Below the pieces are notes generated by a model, which was not told the origin of the DNA, did not search any database, and saw only the letters and a program-made list of their open reading frames with translations. A stretch of DNA of 49,490 nt from a virus. Shown here piece after piece: positions 34,170 through 42,198 of this stretch. The stretch's first letter is position 1, and each line of letters begins with the position of its first letter. The position numbers were made by a program, and so were the translations under genes. The DNA is taken from the IMG/VR virus record IMGVR_UViG_3300028394_000109, positions 1-49,490 of that record. The stretch is one strand, 5' to 3'.

Positions 34170-35175
34170 GTATTTTTGTTAAAAGTTGGTTAATTGTGTT
34201 GTTTGGATCTTGTTTATATGTTTGTTCCCAAACGGTTATTATATGATATCCTCGTTTAATTGCTAGTTGATGTTTGATGTGATCTTTATTCCATGTCTCT
34301 AAAGCTGTTTTCATGGTAACTTTATTAATATCAGTTGAAGTATATATAGTTGGGTTCATATGCCAAAAATCTCCGTTAAATTCAACAATAACATTTTTAT
34401 AACAAAAATCATATTTGTAATGAGTATCATTTTCCCAAAGATGTAGTTCATTTTCCCCGTATTTACAATCAGTATCTTTAAATTTACTAGTTGTAATTAA
34501 ATTTGAACAAAATTCGAGTTGGATTTTACTTATACCTGTAAAGTTATGTAATCGTTTCTTGCAGATCTGTTTAGCGCCATCGTAACCATGTTTTTTTACT
34601 AGTTCATGAAACGTCTTACCTTTACGCTTGTTTATAGATGGGTCATTTATAATCGCGATCTGTAAAGATTGTTGCCATTTTTGGTTTCTTGTAGCTAATT
34701 TTATTAATATTTCATCTTTATCAATACCAATATGTTTGTAGAACATATACCCACGACCAATTTTATTACCTATTTTATGTTTACCTGCTACAGCGTTAGC
34801 TTTAAATGTCAACCCCTTCTGCGTTTTGGATTCAACAGTCTGTTTTAAAGATTTTGACTGTTGAATCAATTTTAATGCTTTTATTGCATCAACATGGTTA
34901 TATCCTCTAATTAACCAATAGTTTATATTACACACCTTATTACAGTGTATTCCAAATTTTAATTTTAAAAACTTTGCAAATTTAGATTTAAATATTGTTA
35001 ATCTAATAGGTGTATCTTCAACTATATCGATAAACTCGCTTATCGTTGGTTTAATAAAATCTATATTAGTTATAGGTATACGGTAATAACTGTTTAATAA
35101 ATCAATAAAGTTATTAATACAACTACTATCGTAGTATATAATACTACTATGTTTTTTACCACGTTTTAATTTCAC
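34150..35175 (-). CDS. Vsr-like homing endonuclease between the split clamp-loader halves
   Basis: 341 residues, GTG start supported by ATTAAATA 5 nt upstream. The C-terminal 110 residues have a Vsr-like nuclease pattern: HYKYDFCYKNVIVEFNGDFW, then H, then WNKDHIKHQLAIKRGYHIIT and VWEQTYKQD. Residues about 70-110 include YWLIRGYNHVDAIKALKLIQ, a WxxRG-type module likely to bind DNA. Endonucleases of this type located between split-intein gene halves were described by Dassa and colleagues (2009). It should cut intein-free alleles of the clamp loader gene and so spread the split intein. The gene lies 4 bases after the N-half stop and overlaps the C-half start by 20 bases. Confidence 0.82.
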   Translation of the reverse strand: MKLKRGKKHSSIIYYDSSCINNFIDLLNSYYRIPITNIDFIKPTISEFIDIVEDTPIRLTIFKSKFAKFLKLKFGIHCNKVCNINYWLIRGYNHVDAIKALKLIQQSKSLKQTVESKTQKGLTFKANAVAGKHKIGNKIGRGYMFYKHIGIDKDEILIKLATRNQKWQQSLQIAIINDPSINKRKGKTFHELVKKHGYDGAKQICKKRLHNFTGISKIQLEFCSNLITTSKFKDTDCKYGENELHLWENDTHYKYDFCYKNVIVEFNGDFWHMNPTIYTSTDINKVTMKTALETWNKDHIKHQLAIKRGYHIITVWEQTYKQDPNNTINQLLTKIHEKIIN

Positions 35176-35179
35176 TTAA

Positions 35180-35446
35180 TTATTTAATCTCTGGAGCCAC
35201 AGGTGTGTGTAAGTACATCATAATTTTCTCATATTCATAATCATCAACATATAATAGTAATTCCTCCTCCCCATCAAGGCATTTACCTGTTCCAGGATTA
35301 CCGACAAATAGTAGGTTAGGTATTTCTGACTTAAATCCCTTAATAATATCTAATGTTCGATCATCAAGAATAATATCATTTAAGGTATGTGGTCTATACT
35401 TTTCACACCAAATACCATTAAATACACCCTTTACATCTAAATTCAT
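35180..35446 (-). CDS. 44: Clamp loader large subunit (gp44-like), N-terminal gene half with N-intein
   Basis: 88 residues. Residues 1-55 are extein: the RFC/gp44 opening NGIWCEKYRPHTLNDIILDD, then LLFVGNPGTGK, a Walker A cut just before its Thr. Residues 56-88 (from CLDGEEELL to PEIK) are a 33-residue N-intein ending at the stop codon. It can only be functional by trans-splicing to the protein encoded at 32565-34169. It follows dUTPase by 16 bases and has no promoter element of its own, so it is probably co-transcribed with dUTPase. Confidence 0.9.
   Translation of the reverse strand: MNLDVKGVFNGIWCEKYRPHTLNDIILDDRTLDIIKGFKSEIPNLLFVGNPGTGKCLDGEEELLLYVDDYEYEKIMMYLHTPVAPEIK
35181..35188 (-). 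promoter_or_regulatory. Late-type promoter element for the Vsr-like endonuclease
   Basis: ATTAAATA on the minus strand, spacer ATTAA (5 nt), then GTG at 35175. The element overlaps the last codon and stop of the N-intein gene. It would let the endonuclease and the C half be transcribed separately from the N half. Confidence 0.6.
35183..35281 (-). other. N-terminal half of a split intein (33 residues)
   Basis: Begins with the catalytic Cys1 (CLDG) right after Lys55 of the Walker A motif and stops after 33 residues, far short of block B. Most natural split inteins have N halves of about 90-120 residues. Confidence 0.87.
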
Positions 35447-35462
35447 ATATGTTTTCTATCAA

Positions 35463-35909
35463 TTATTTACCAGAAGAACCGAACCCTTTAGCTCCACGTT
35501 CTGACTCTTCTATATTTTCAGCCCATTCGAATTTAGGTTGTATTAATTTATGAAATTCAAGTTGTGCAATTCTATCTCCGATTTTAACTTCATAAGATGT
35601 ATTAGAAAAATTAAATAATTTTACTCCTATGTCACCTCTATATTGATTATCAATTCTTCCTAGATGTGGTTGTATATCATATTTAAATCCAAGACCAGAT
35701 CTCGGTGAGATTATAAAATAGTAGCCATGTTGTATATAAGCTACAGTTAAACCAACAGGTACAATATTACTACCTTTCGCGGGTATAGTTATATTCTCTA
35801 CGCTATAGATATCCGCTCCAATATCGCCTGTAAGAGGATCTTCTATATTAAATTTCGGTAGCTTTGCATCTCGATGTTTTTTTATAAATTTAACTGATAT
35901 ATTACTCAT
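35463..35909 (-). CDS. dut: dUTPase, trimeric type
   Basis: 148 residues, full length for the trimeric family. All five motifs are present: GDIGADIYS (I), SPRSGLGFK (II), GRIDNQYRGDIGVKL with the catalytic Asp (III), GDRIAQLEF (IV) and RGAKGFGSSGK (V, the flexible P-loop-like tail). It hydrolyses dUTP to dUMP, keeping uracil out of phage DNA and feeding dTMP synthesis. AATAAATA lies 1 nt before the ATG. The clamp-loader N half follows 16 bases later. Confidence 0.93.
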   Translation of the reverse strand: MSNISVKFIKKHRDAKLPKFNIEDPLTGDIGADIYSVENITIPAKGSNIVPVGLTVAYIQHGYYFIISPRSGLGFKYDIQPHLGRIDNQYRGDIGVKLFNFSNTSYEVKIGDRIAQLEFHKLIQPKFEWAENIEESERGAKGFGSSGK

Positions 35910-36748
35910 ATATTTATTATAAAGTATTTTTTTAAAAAATCAATAAACCCTTTTACACAAATATGATGTGTCTTAATATTTTGAGATTTCAAAAAATGAA
36001 AAATCTCTAAACTAGATTTATATGGTATCATATTACATACTGTGGTAATATACTCATACATTCCATTCTTTTTATACATTGTTGTTCTGTATAATTTAAT
36101 AATATTTTTTTTATCTTCAGTAGATAAAGATGCCTTGTATCGTCTTACTCCATCTGATACTTTCTGACAGTAAGTTATTCTATCTTCAGGTGTTCTATTT
36201 AATGACGTAGACTTAGCCGCTTGACTCTTAAGATAAGATTCATGATCTCGCTGCTCTTTAGTGCGTTTTGATTTCGTTAATAACTCTCTATATTTTCTCG
36301 CTTTCTTTTCTTCATCTGAATACTGAGATATAGCGTATTTTACTGCATTAGAAATATTTCTTGAAATCTCTAACTTTTTATTAGCTGAAAAACTAGCCCT
36401 AGTTTTTTTATAAGAATTTATTCTTTTTGGTGAGGCCATACGCAAAGATGTTTTCCATTTATCTTTGTTTATTATTATAGCTCCTCCGGAACTATATCCC
36501 TGTATATTTAAATAATTCTCACTAATAGAGCATTTTAATTTTTTAAGCCAAAAATTTTCCCGTTCTATAAGCTCATTTTTTGAATTAACACTTTCAATCG
36601 TAATTTTCTGTGTATAAATACTGTTTCGGATAAACCACGGTAATAATTTTCCTGAACCTAAATATTTTTTATTATTTTTTATATCTTTACCAACGTAGTA
36701 AAAAATCTTTCCGTTAGGAAGTACAAATTTTGTTCTATAAATAATCAT
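35906..36748 (-). CDS. GIY-YIG homing endonuclease (Seg-like)
   Basis: 280 residues from the ATG at 36748. The GIY-YIG module is at the very N-terminus: IFYYVGK, then KKYLGSG, then WFIRNSIY, and the catalytic Glu in LIERENFWLKKL. The middle is basic with repeated short helices (KKTRASFSANKKLEISRNIS) that could be NUMOD-type DNA-binding modules. The start was chosen because an exact TATAAATA lies 5 nt upstream; a TTG at 36778 would add ten residues. It is free-standing, between dUTPase and the possible small terminase, and overlaps dUTPase by 4 bases. Confidence 0.78.
   Translation of the reverse strand: MIIYRTKFVLPNGKIFYYVGKDIKNNKKYLGSGKLLPWFIRNSIYTQKITIESVNSKNELIERENFWLKKLKCSISENYLNIQGYSSGGAIIINKDKWKTSLRMASPKRINSYKKTRASFSANKKLEISRNISNAVKYAISQYSDEEKKARKYRELLTKSKRTKEQRDHESYLKSQAAKSTSLNRTPEDRITYCQKVSDGVRRYKASLSTEDKKNIIKLYRTTMYKKNGMYEYITTVCNMIPYKSSLEIFHFLKSQNIKTHHICVKGFIDFLKKYFIINI
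35911..35918 (-). promoter_or_regulatory. Possible late-type promoter element near dUTPase
   Basis: AATAAATA on the minus strand ending 1 nt before the ATG at 35909; the spacing differs from the usual 5 nt, so this one is uncertain. It lies inside the 3' end of the GIY-YIG gene. Confidence 0.3.
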
Positions 36749-36753
36749 ATTAA

Positions 36754-36761
36754 TATTTATA
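36754..36761 (-). promoter_or_regulatory. Late-type promoter element for the GIY-YIG gene
   Basis: Exact TATAAATA on the minus strand, spacer TTAAT (5 nt), then ATG. Confidence 0.65.
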
Positions 36762-36777
36762 TCTATCCTAGAATTCA

Positions 36778-36807
36778 AGACATATTTATTAATAGATAAA
36801 TATGTCT
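36778..36807. repeat. Perfect inverted repeat in the divergent gap
   Basis: 12-bp arms (AGACATATTTAT and its complement) with a 6-nt loop, between the divergent GIY-YIG and possible small terminase genes. Each arm contains an ATAAATA-type box. There is no long T run, so it is more likely an operator or RNA hairpin than a terminator. Confidence 0.5.
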
Positions 36808-36836
36808 TTTATAGTAGTTGAAATGAATAAATCAAG

Positions 36837-36844
36837 CTTAAATA
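36837..36844 (+). promoter_or_regulatory. Late-type promoter element for the 36853 gene
   Basis: CTTAAATA, ending 8 nt before the ATG at 36853; the spacing is longer than usual. Confidence 0.4.
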
Positions 36845-36852
36845 AGTAATAA

Positions 36853-37293
36853 ATGGATACCGACATAGATAATACTGTAAATGATATAATCTCACAGTTA
36901 AAGACAAGCAGTTTATCAAATGCTTCACCTCAAAAAGAAGAGGTTAAATTAACTAAAGATAATCTTGAGGAGTTTATTCTAACCAACTCCGGTAAACTTG
37001 TTACCAAATCATTAGGACTTATTGATAATATAGAATCTTTTGTTTCTACTTCTCCTGAACCTGATGATGTAGCTGCTTTATCCGAATTAATAAAAGCCGC
37101 TGCATCTGCAGTTGAATCGCTTAATAAAATATATATCGCTGATAGTAAAAATGATAATCAAATGAAGATGAAAAAATTAGATATTGCTGCTAGAGAAAAG
37201 TTATCTTTAATGGATAATCAAACTAAGATTTTATTATCTCGTGAAGATATTATGAAAGCACTTATAAATCCTAGTGACGTTATTGATGTTTAA
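36853..37293 (+). CDS. Possible terminase small subunit (gp16-like)
   Basis: 146 residues (T4 gp16 has 164). Central helix pair LVTKSLGLIDNIESFVSTSP, then AALSELIKAAASAVESLNKI, then a long helix and a C-terminal LLSREDIMKALINPS. This layout of coiled helices with an end resembling SREEIMK recalls gp16-type small terminases of T4-like phages, which assemble into rings and regulate DNA packaging. No DNA-binding motif is certain and the large terminase is not in the window, so the call is tentative. Its stop shares bases with the convergent gene at 37290. Confidence 0.45.
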   Translation: MDTDIDNTVNDIISQLKTSSLSNASPQKEEVKLTKDNLEEFILTNSGKLVTKSLGLIDNIESFVSTSPEPDDVAALSELIKAAASAVESLNKIYIADSKNDNQMKMKKLDIAAREKLSLMDNQTKILLSREDIMKALINPSDVIDV

Positions 37294-39188
37294 TTTGTAG
37301 TTGGAAATAATGTGCTATCTGGTTGACCAGTACCTGCTTCAGCTGTATTTGGTAATGCGGGTAAATCTATATTTTTAACTGTATTTGATGGTTGATTAAT
37401 TGAATCTATATTTGTATTCGGGTTATTAATTGCAGCTAAAACTTGAGACTTACTACCTACACATATTTTAACATACATAGAACCTACATTAGGTACTCCA
37501 GATACTGTTCTTTCTGTCCACGTTTTATAAGGTACAGATTGTCTACTTATAGGTTTTTGATTTGTTACTTTATAGAAAGCATACGGTGTAAAATCAATAA
37601 TACGTTCTCCTCCGTTAGAAGATCCTTTTCTATCAATTAATTGAATAAGCTCAGATTTACCGTTATATCTAACATAAGCAAATAAATTATTATTTCTAGC
37701 TAAAGTTGAAAACCTATTCAAGCTTAGTGTTATGCCTGTATTTGCAATTAAGGCGTTTACTAACGATTCATTAAATGCTACTCCGTGGTTAAACTTATCA
37801 GTATTAATAGTTGTAAGGTCAGTATTGTTATCTGTACCCCTACTCCATCTACCTGAGTATCCATTATTTTTATCTGTTTCTGATCTACTCATACAATTAT
37901 CTACTAATTGTGCATCTCCTGTTATACCTTGAATACTTGGAGTTAATACTTGACCTATGTTTGCTACGCCCATCCGCGTTTCGACATCACTAGCTGTTGC
38001 TGCATAGCTATCTATCCATATTGTCTTATCGTCTGCATCAATCCAACTAGCAAATATTGTGTATTTATAACCCGAGCTCGAAGACGCTAATAATTCAATT
38101 TCGTCAGAAACTAATACTTCATCAGTATACGGTTTATTTGTAATGTTTGCTTTTTTATAACCTAGTGCAATATTATCTGATGTAGAAGGTCGATCCGATT
38201 GACCTATAGAGTTACCTGAATATGCTGCTCCATTAACATTATAAGTAATAGGGGTAACGCTTACAGATTTTCGATTCTGCATAGGGTCGTAAGGATTATA
38301 CTTCAACGCATATTCATATCTATTAAAACACGGTCCGAGATTCTTTGAGATATTAGCAAGTATTTCAGGAGCAGCTGTACTAATATCTATATATGATTTT
38401 ATATCAGGAGTATACTTATAAGGTGAACTTTCTTTTCTTAAAGTCTCACCTGTACCTGCTGCATTAATAAAAGTAGATTTATCTTCTTTGTCTACCATAC
38501 TGCCTTGTATAACTCCCCAGGCATCACTACATGTCTTAGATAATGACATAATACCGTGTTGAAAAGCTTCCGGTATTTTATGGAAAACAGCTAAATCTAT
38601 ACCATTTATTACTGACGCCATTGAATCCTTTAAACTATCCATTGATAGCATAGACGCGCTATTCATTGAAGGTAGTATTTGAGTTGTTTTACCTATACTA
38701 TTAGATTGAGGACTAAAAGGATTACAGGGAGCATTTATACAATCCTTAATAGCTGATTTAAGTTTACTATTGAAGTCACCATTAGTTGTGCTATTCGGAT
38801 TGACCAGATTACCTGCACTATCTTTCACATTTCGTCTATCAGCATTTATACCTTGAAACGTTTTTGGTAAATTATCTATATTATTAAATGTCTCTATTAT
38901 CCTATCTATTTCATATGTGAATATAGGGTAATTCAACATTTTAGTTGTATAGAAGTTAATAGTAGCAGGGTCTAAATAACCTCCACACAACATAAATGTA
39001 TTAGTGAATGTCTCTCTTGCACTTAAGTTTCCATTTATAGCTTGATTAAAATTTATAGCTAAATCAAAATCTAAACTTAAGCTTGGATCATCAAGCAAAT
39101 CACATAAGGGAGAACTATATTTAATAAATTCTCTACTTATAGCGTAGCCGAATAATTTTTCAGCTAAATTTGTTTCATAGATGAGCAT
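37290..39188 (-). CDS. Baseplate hub-region virion protein, unassigned
   Basis: 632 residues, not recognised. N-terminal 110 residues are helical (NLAEKLFGYAISREFIKYSS). A middle part around 170-240 is rich in Ser and Met (PSMNSASMLSMDSLKDSMAS), and the C-terminal third is beta-rich, ending in a Pro/Asn/Thr tail. It follows the hub-like gene at 39227, which suggests a hub or central-spike-associated role. ATTAAATA ends 5 nt before the ATG. Confidence 0.55.
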   Translation of the reverse strand: MLIYETNLAEKLFGYAISREFIKYSSPLCDLLDDPSLSLDFDLAINFNQAINGNLSARETFTNTFMLCGGYLDPATINFYTTKMLNYPIFTYEIDRIIETFNNIDNLPKTFQGINADRRNVKDSAGNLVNPNSTTNGDFNSKLKSAIKDCINAPCNPFSPQSNSIGKTTQILPSMNSASMLSMDSLKDSMASVINGIDLAVFHKIPEAFQHGIMSLSKTCSDAWGVIQGSMVDKEDKSTFINAAGTGETLRKESSPYKYTPDIKSYIDISTAAPEILANISKNLGPCFNRYEYALKYNPYDPMQNRKSVSVTPITYNVNGAAYSGNSIGQSDRPSTSDNIALGYKKANITNKPYTDEVLVSDEIELLASSSSGYKYTIFASWIDADDKTIWIDSYAATASDVETRMGVANIGQVLTPSIQGITGDAQLVDNCMSRSETDKNNGYSGRWSRGTDNNTDLTTINTDKFNHGVAFNESLVNALIANTGITLSLNRFSTLARNNNLFAYVRYNGKSELIQLIDRKGSSNGGERIIDFTPYAFYKVTNQKPISRQSVPYKTWTERTVSGVPNVGSMYVKICVGSKSQVLAAINNPNTNIDSINQPSNTVKNIDLPALPNTAEAGTGQPDSTLFPTTN

Positions 39189-39193
39189 TTAAT

Positions 39194-39201
39194 TATTTAA
39201 T
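39194..39201 (-). promoter_or_regulatory. Late-type promoter element for the 39188 gene
   Basis: ATTAAATA on the minus strand, spacer ATTAA (5 nt), then ATG. Confidence 0.6.
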
Positions 39202-39226
39202 TACATTAATTAGCATTCTAAGTATT

Positions 39227-40630
39227 TTAATTCAATGTTATACCTTTTGAGCCGCTTGTATTACTTAGTTGAGTACAGAACTTAACCGCTGTAATTTCAT
39301 TTTGATACATTTCATTCTCAAAAATATGTTTTATGCTAACTATAAACCAATAACCTGTTGGTGATTCTGATTGATCTTGTTTACTACCGTTTATTAAAAT
39401 AAACATACCTGGATTTCGATAAGGATTACCTGTAGTTCTAAAAGTAATCGCTGAATTATCGAATATAAAACTCCTTGTTACCATCGCCTTTATACCCGCT
39501 TCAATTATTTTGACAATATTTGTGCTACTTTCTTTAAAATCACAAATATATTCCGAGGTTTTCAGATCATCATTATTAGATTCTGTCTGATCTTTTGGTA
39601 CATTTATTTCTTGTTGTGAATTAAGTGCTGCTGATTTAAACAGATCTCTCATATCACTATACTTTATAATGTTGGTTGTTACATCATTAATATTGTTATC
39701 TACCATATAAACTACTTTATGATTCGTCCATGTTGTTAAAAGTAATTTATCTAAATCTGCTTCTGCTACGACATACTGCTCTATAGTATTTTCTCTAAGT
39801 ATTGGATTTGCTTCACCTTGACCGCCTATTACAAACGTTTCAGATACATAATCTTGCAGATCTTTTTCATTTCTCTCTAGCTTAGTATTGAAGTCTTTTA
39901 TTATTTTAAATAAAGGTCTCATTGTAAAGCGTCTTTGTATATTACTATTAGCTTCATTTAATTGAAAGTTCTCCAACTGTAATAATCCCGGACTGCTTAG
40001 TTGTCCGTCTTCATACCATAGATATTTATATAATAATCCAATTAAATCATAATAACTTTGCATTGGTTTAATTACCTGATCTAAAGGTACAATAAGATTG
40101 GTATGCTGAAATTCTTCTTTATGTACATAAAAATTTGCACCATTTTTATCGAGACATGTTGTTAATAAATTTTGAATAACCTCTGTAAGATTTTTATTAC
40201 CAGTTATCTCCCGTGGATTAACTTTACGCTCTCTAAGAAGCCTAACTGCATATTCTTCAAAGTTATATGTTAAATTTTTATCAACAGGGTTCTTTGAGTC
40301 ATCATCGCCTAAACCTAACTGTACAACTACTTGTAGGCCTTTATCAACAATACTTACTTTATCTCCGAAATCTTTATTTTTAAAATTAATATCAAATAAC
40401 GTAATGCCTTGATTAACACCTCTACCTAAACCTAATTTATCCAAAATACCAAAAAAGTTATTAAACACAACTTTACCCTGAACTCCAAAATTAGCTAAAG
40501 TATCTTCTATTTCGAGATACAGCACCATTGCCTTACTAATCGGAATAAAGTTGTAATCATTCTCAACAACTCTTGTTAAGGATAAATCAAATTCATAGAT
40601 ACTACTACCTATATTTACTAGTTTATTCAT
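39227..40630 (-). CDS. Baseplate hub protein (gp27/gpD-like)
   Basis: 467 residues. The N-terminal half has the beta-rich start of hub proteins (SKAMVLYLEIEDTLANFGVQ, then GKVVF), a central helical part (LTEVIQNLLTTCLDKNGANF), and a C-terminal barrel with the recognisable pattern GNPYRNPGMFILING, then SPTGYWFIVSIKHIFENEMY and QNEITAVKF. Comparable patterns occur in the hub ring of contractile tails, which connects the tube to the spike. Its ATG overlaps the stop of the gp53-like gene (ATGA). Confidence 0.68.
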   Translation of the reverse strand: MNKLVNIGSSIYEFDLSLTRVVENDYNFIPISKAMVLYLEIEDTLANFGVQGKVVFNNFFGILDKLGLGRGVNQGITLFDINFKNKDFGDKVSIVDKGLQVVVQLGLGDDDSKNPVDKNLTYNFEEYAVRLLRERKVNPREITGNKNLTEVIQNLLTTCLDKNGANFYVHKEEFQHTNLIVPLDQVIKPMQSYYDLIGLLYKYLWYEDGQLSSPGLLQLENFQLNEANSNIQRRFTMRPLFKIIKDFNTKLERNEKDLQDYVSETFVIGGQGEANPILRENTIEQYVVAEADLDKLLLTTWTNHKVVYMVDNNINDVTTNIIKYSDMRDLFKSAALNSQQEINVPKDQTESNNDDLKTSEYICDFKESSTNIVKIIEAGIKAMVTRSFIFDNSAITFRTTGNPYRNPGMFILINGSKQDQSESPTGYWFIVSIKHIFENEMYQNEITAVKFCTQLSNTSGSKGITLN

Positions 40631-41004
40631 TTGTTAATTTGGTCTGATATATTATTGAGTACTATATCTAAGTATTGAGGTAATATATATTTATATGCTG
40701 TGCCAGCTTCCGCATAAAATATATTATCTGGACTATTCGTAATAAATATTAACCACCATAAGTTAATATCTTTATATAGTTTGTAAGCTAATGTAGTCCA
40801 AGGCAATTTAGAGTTTACTACTATAGTGCCAAATAAATCTGAGTTTAATGAAGTAGGTACTATTACTTTATTTAAAATATTAAAAAATGCATAGCTATTA
40901 TCTTCATCTTTAACAATTTTATACAACTTAAAAATTTGTTCATATCTTGTTTTATCAAAAGATGTAATTATAGGAATCTGATTAATGGAGGTTGTTGTAC
41001 TCAT
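40627..41004 (-). CDS. Baseplate wedge protein with gp53/LysM-like domain
   Basis: 125 residues. The C-terminal half reads LPWTTLAYKLYKDINLWWLI followed by FITNSP and YKYILPQYLDIVLNNI, the WxxLAYxxYGDxxLWWLIxxxN pattern of gp53/LysM-like baseplate proteins. In T4, gp53 clamps wedges onto gp25 and gp6. N-terminal 60 residues are beta-rich and unassigned. It starts 1 base after the tube-cap-like gene and overlaps the hub gene by 4 bases, so all three should be translated together. Confidence 0.65.
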   Translation of the reverse strand: MSTTTSINQIPIITSFDKTRYEQIFKLYKIVKDEDNSYAFFNILNKVIVPTSLNSDLFGTIVVNSKLPWTTLAYKLYKDINLWWLIFITNSPDNIFYAEAGTAYKYILPQYLDIVLNNISDQINK

Positions 41005-41005
41005 A

Positions 41006-42196
41006 TTATTGTTGACTCGCGCGTATTTTAGAACCTGTAAAGCCTTTAGCGACCATCATATTACTTACGTCAGATATTAAACTCTTAAATGTGATTGATA
41101 CATTATACGCTTCAGGAATTGCTGTACTGACTATATCACCTGTAGGTAATGTAACAGGTAAATTACGTCTAGTACCTTTAAAATCTACAGTAAGACTTTC
41201 TATAAAACAATATGGAAAAAATTCTTGACCGGGAATTGTAAGAGTATACATTTTAGCTGGTGATACTCCAGAGAATGATGTTCGGTAGGGTTTATTTTGG
41301 AATGCTAATATCCAAAGAAGTTCATAGTTCTGCTGATAAGGCAGTTTATTATTCGATATACTACCAGTACCTCTTGTTACTGTATTAAAGAGAGGAAAAG
41401 TAACTGTAACTGATTTATTATCAGTATTATATTGAAAATATTTTGGCTTCTCTATAAACGTACCAGGCTGATTAATATTAATTGTATTAGAAAGTCTTTC
41501 TCCTGCGTTTTCTAGACCTTCTACAATTTCTTTAGCAAATCCTGGTCCTTGTGCTGCTTCTCCCCAAGAATTTGAAACAGCTTTACTATTATTATCAAAA
41601 TAAGGTAATGCATACTCAAATTTTGTTACTTCAGTCTTATATATACCTATGTAAGACTGAAGATCTTCTAATAGTGCTATATCACTTTCACTTCCAGCTT
41701 TAAAAACATCTATAGATTTTATAAATTTTTCTGCTCCAGTCGATAAATTGTTTATTGCATTTGGTAATAATGTACTTATTTTTGTCGCAATATTATTAAT
41801 TTTATCATAGGTCGCTGCATCCGGAGAAGCTCCCGCTGCTATTGTAGCACCCGCGCTAGTTACTATACCAGCTATACCAGCCGCCGCGTTAGTTGCTAGA
41901 CCAGCTAGACCAGCCGTCGCGTTAGTTGCTACATTTTTAGTTGCATTTTCACCTGCGTTTAAATAATATAGTGCTGACGCCAATAAAGAATTGAGAGTTT
42001 GCTTTCTCTCAGTAAGGTATAATATAGGAACTTTTTTAAATTTATTAATCTGTGGAGATGCTGTCCACATAAAATCATTAATAACATCAATAACTCCAGG
42101 TCCACTTGGTATTAATATTTTTTCAGTAGTGCTTGTACCAAGGAGATCTGATTTAGTTTGAGAGTTTTCTATTTTAGCGTAATATGGTCCTGGCAT
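41006..42196 (-). CDS. Baseplate/tube junction protein (gp48/gp54-like), tentative
   Basis: 396 residues. The C-terminal third has a tube-like fold signature: SPAKMYTLTIPGQEFFPYCF, then IESLTVDFKGTRRNLPVTLP and IPEAYNVSITFKSL, as in gp48/gp54-type proteins that cap the baseplate and start the tube. Residues about 85-125 are an Ala/Gly-rich low-complexity insert made partly of 11-residue tandem repeats. It begins 2 bases after the tape measure stop, and its position between tape measure and hub supports the role. Confidence 0.55.
   Translation of the reverse strand: MPGPYYAKIENSQTKSDLLGTSTTEKILIPSGPGVIDVINDFMWTASPQINKFKKVPILYLTERKQTLNSLLASALYYLNAGENATKNVATNATAGLAGLATNAAAGIAGIVTSAGATIAAGASPDAATYDKINNIATKISTLLPNAINNLSTGAEKFIKSIDVFKAGSESDIALLEDLQSYIGIYKTEVTKFEYALPYFDNNSKAVSNSWGEAAQGPGFAKEIVEGLENAGERLSNTININQPGTFIEKPKYFQYNTDNKSVTVTFPLFNTVTRGTGSISNNKLPYQQNYELLWILAFQNKPYRTSFSGVSPAKMYTLTIPGQEFFPYCFIESLTVDFKGTRRNLPVTLPTGDIVSTAIPEAYNVSITFKSLISDVSNMMVAKGFTGSKIRASQQ
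41864..41929 (-). repeat. Two 33-bp tandem repeats in the tube-junction gene
   Basis: Units 41864-41896 and 41897-41929 differ at a few positions and encode ATNAAAGIAGI and ATNATAGLAGL. They build the Ala/Gly-rich insert of the 396-residue protein. Confidence 0.8.
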
Positions 42197-42198
42197 AA

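Noticed and set aside
32565-35446. Group I/II intron or assembly error as the cause of the split clamp loader
   Set aside because: Both junctions encode intein residues (Cys1, block B and block F/G motifs, terminal Asn, Thr+1) in open frames, which an intron or assembly error would not produce.
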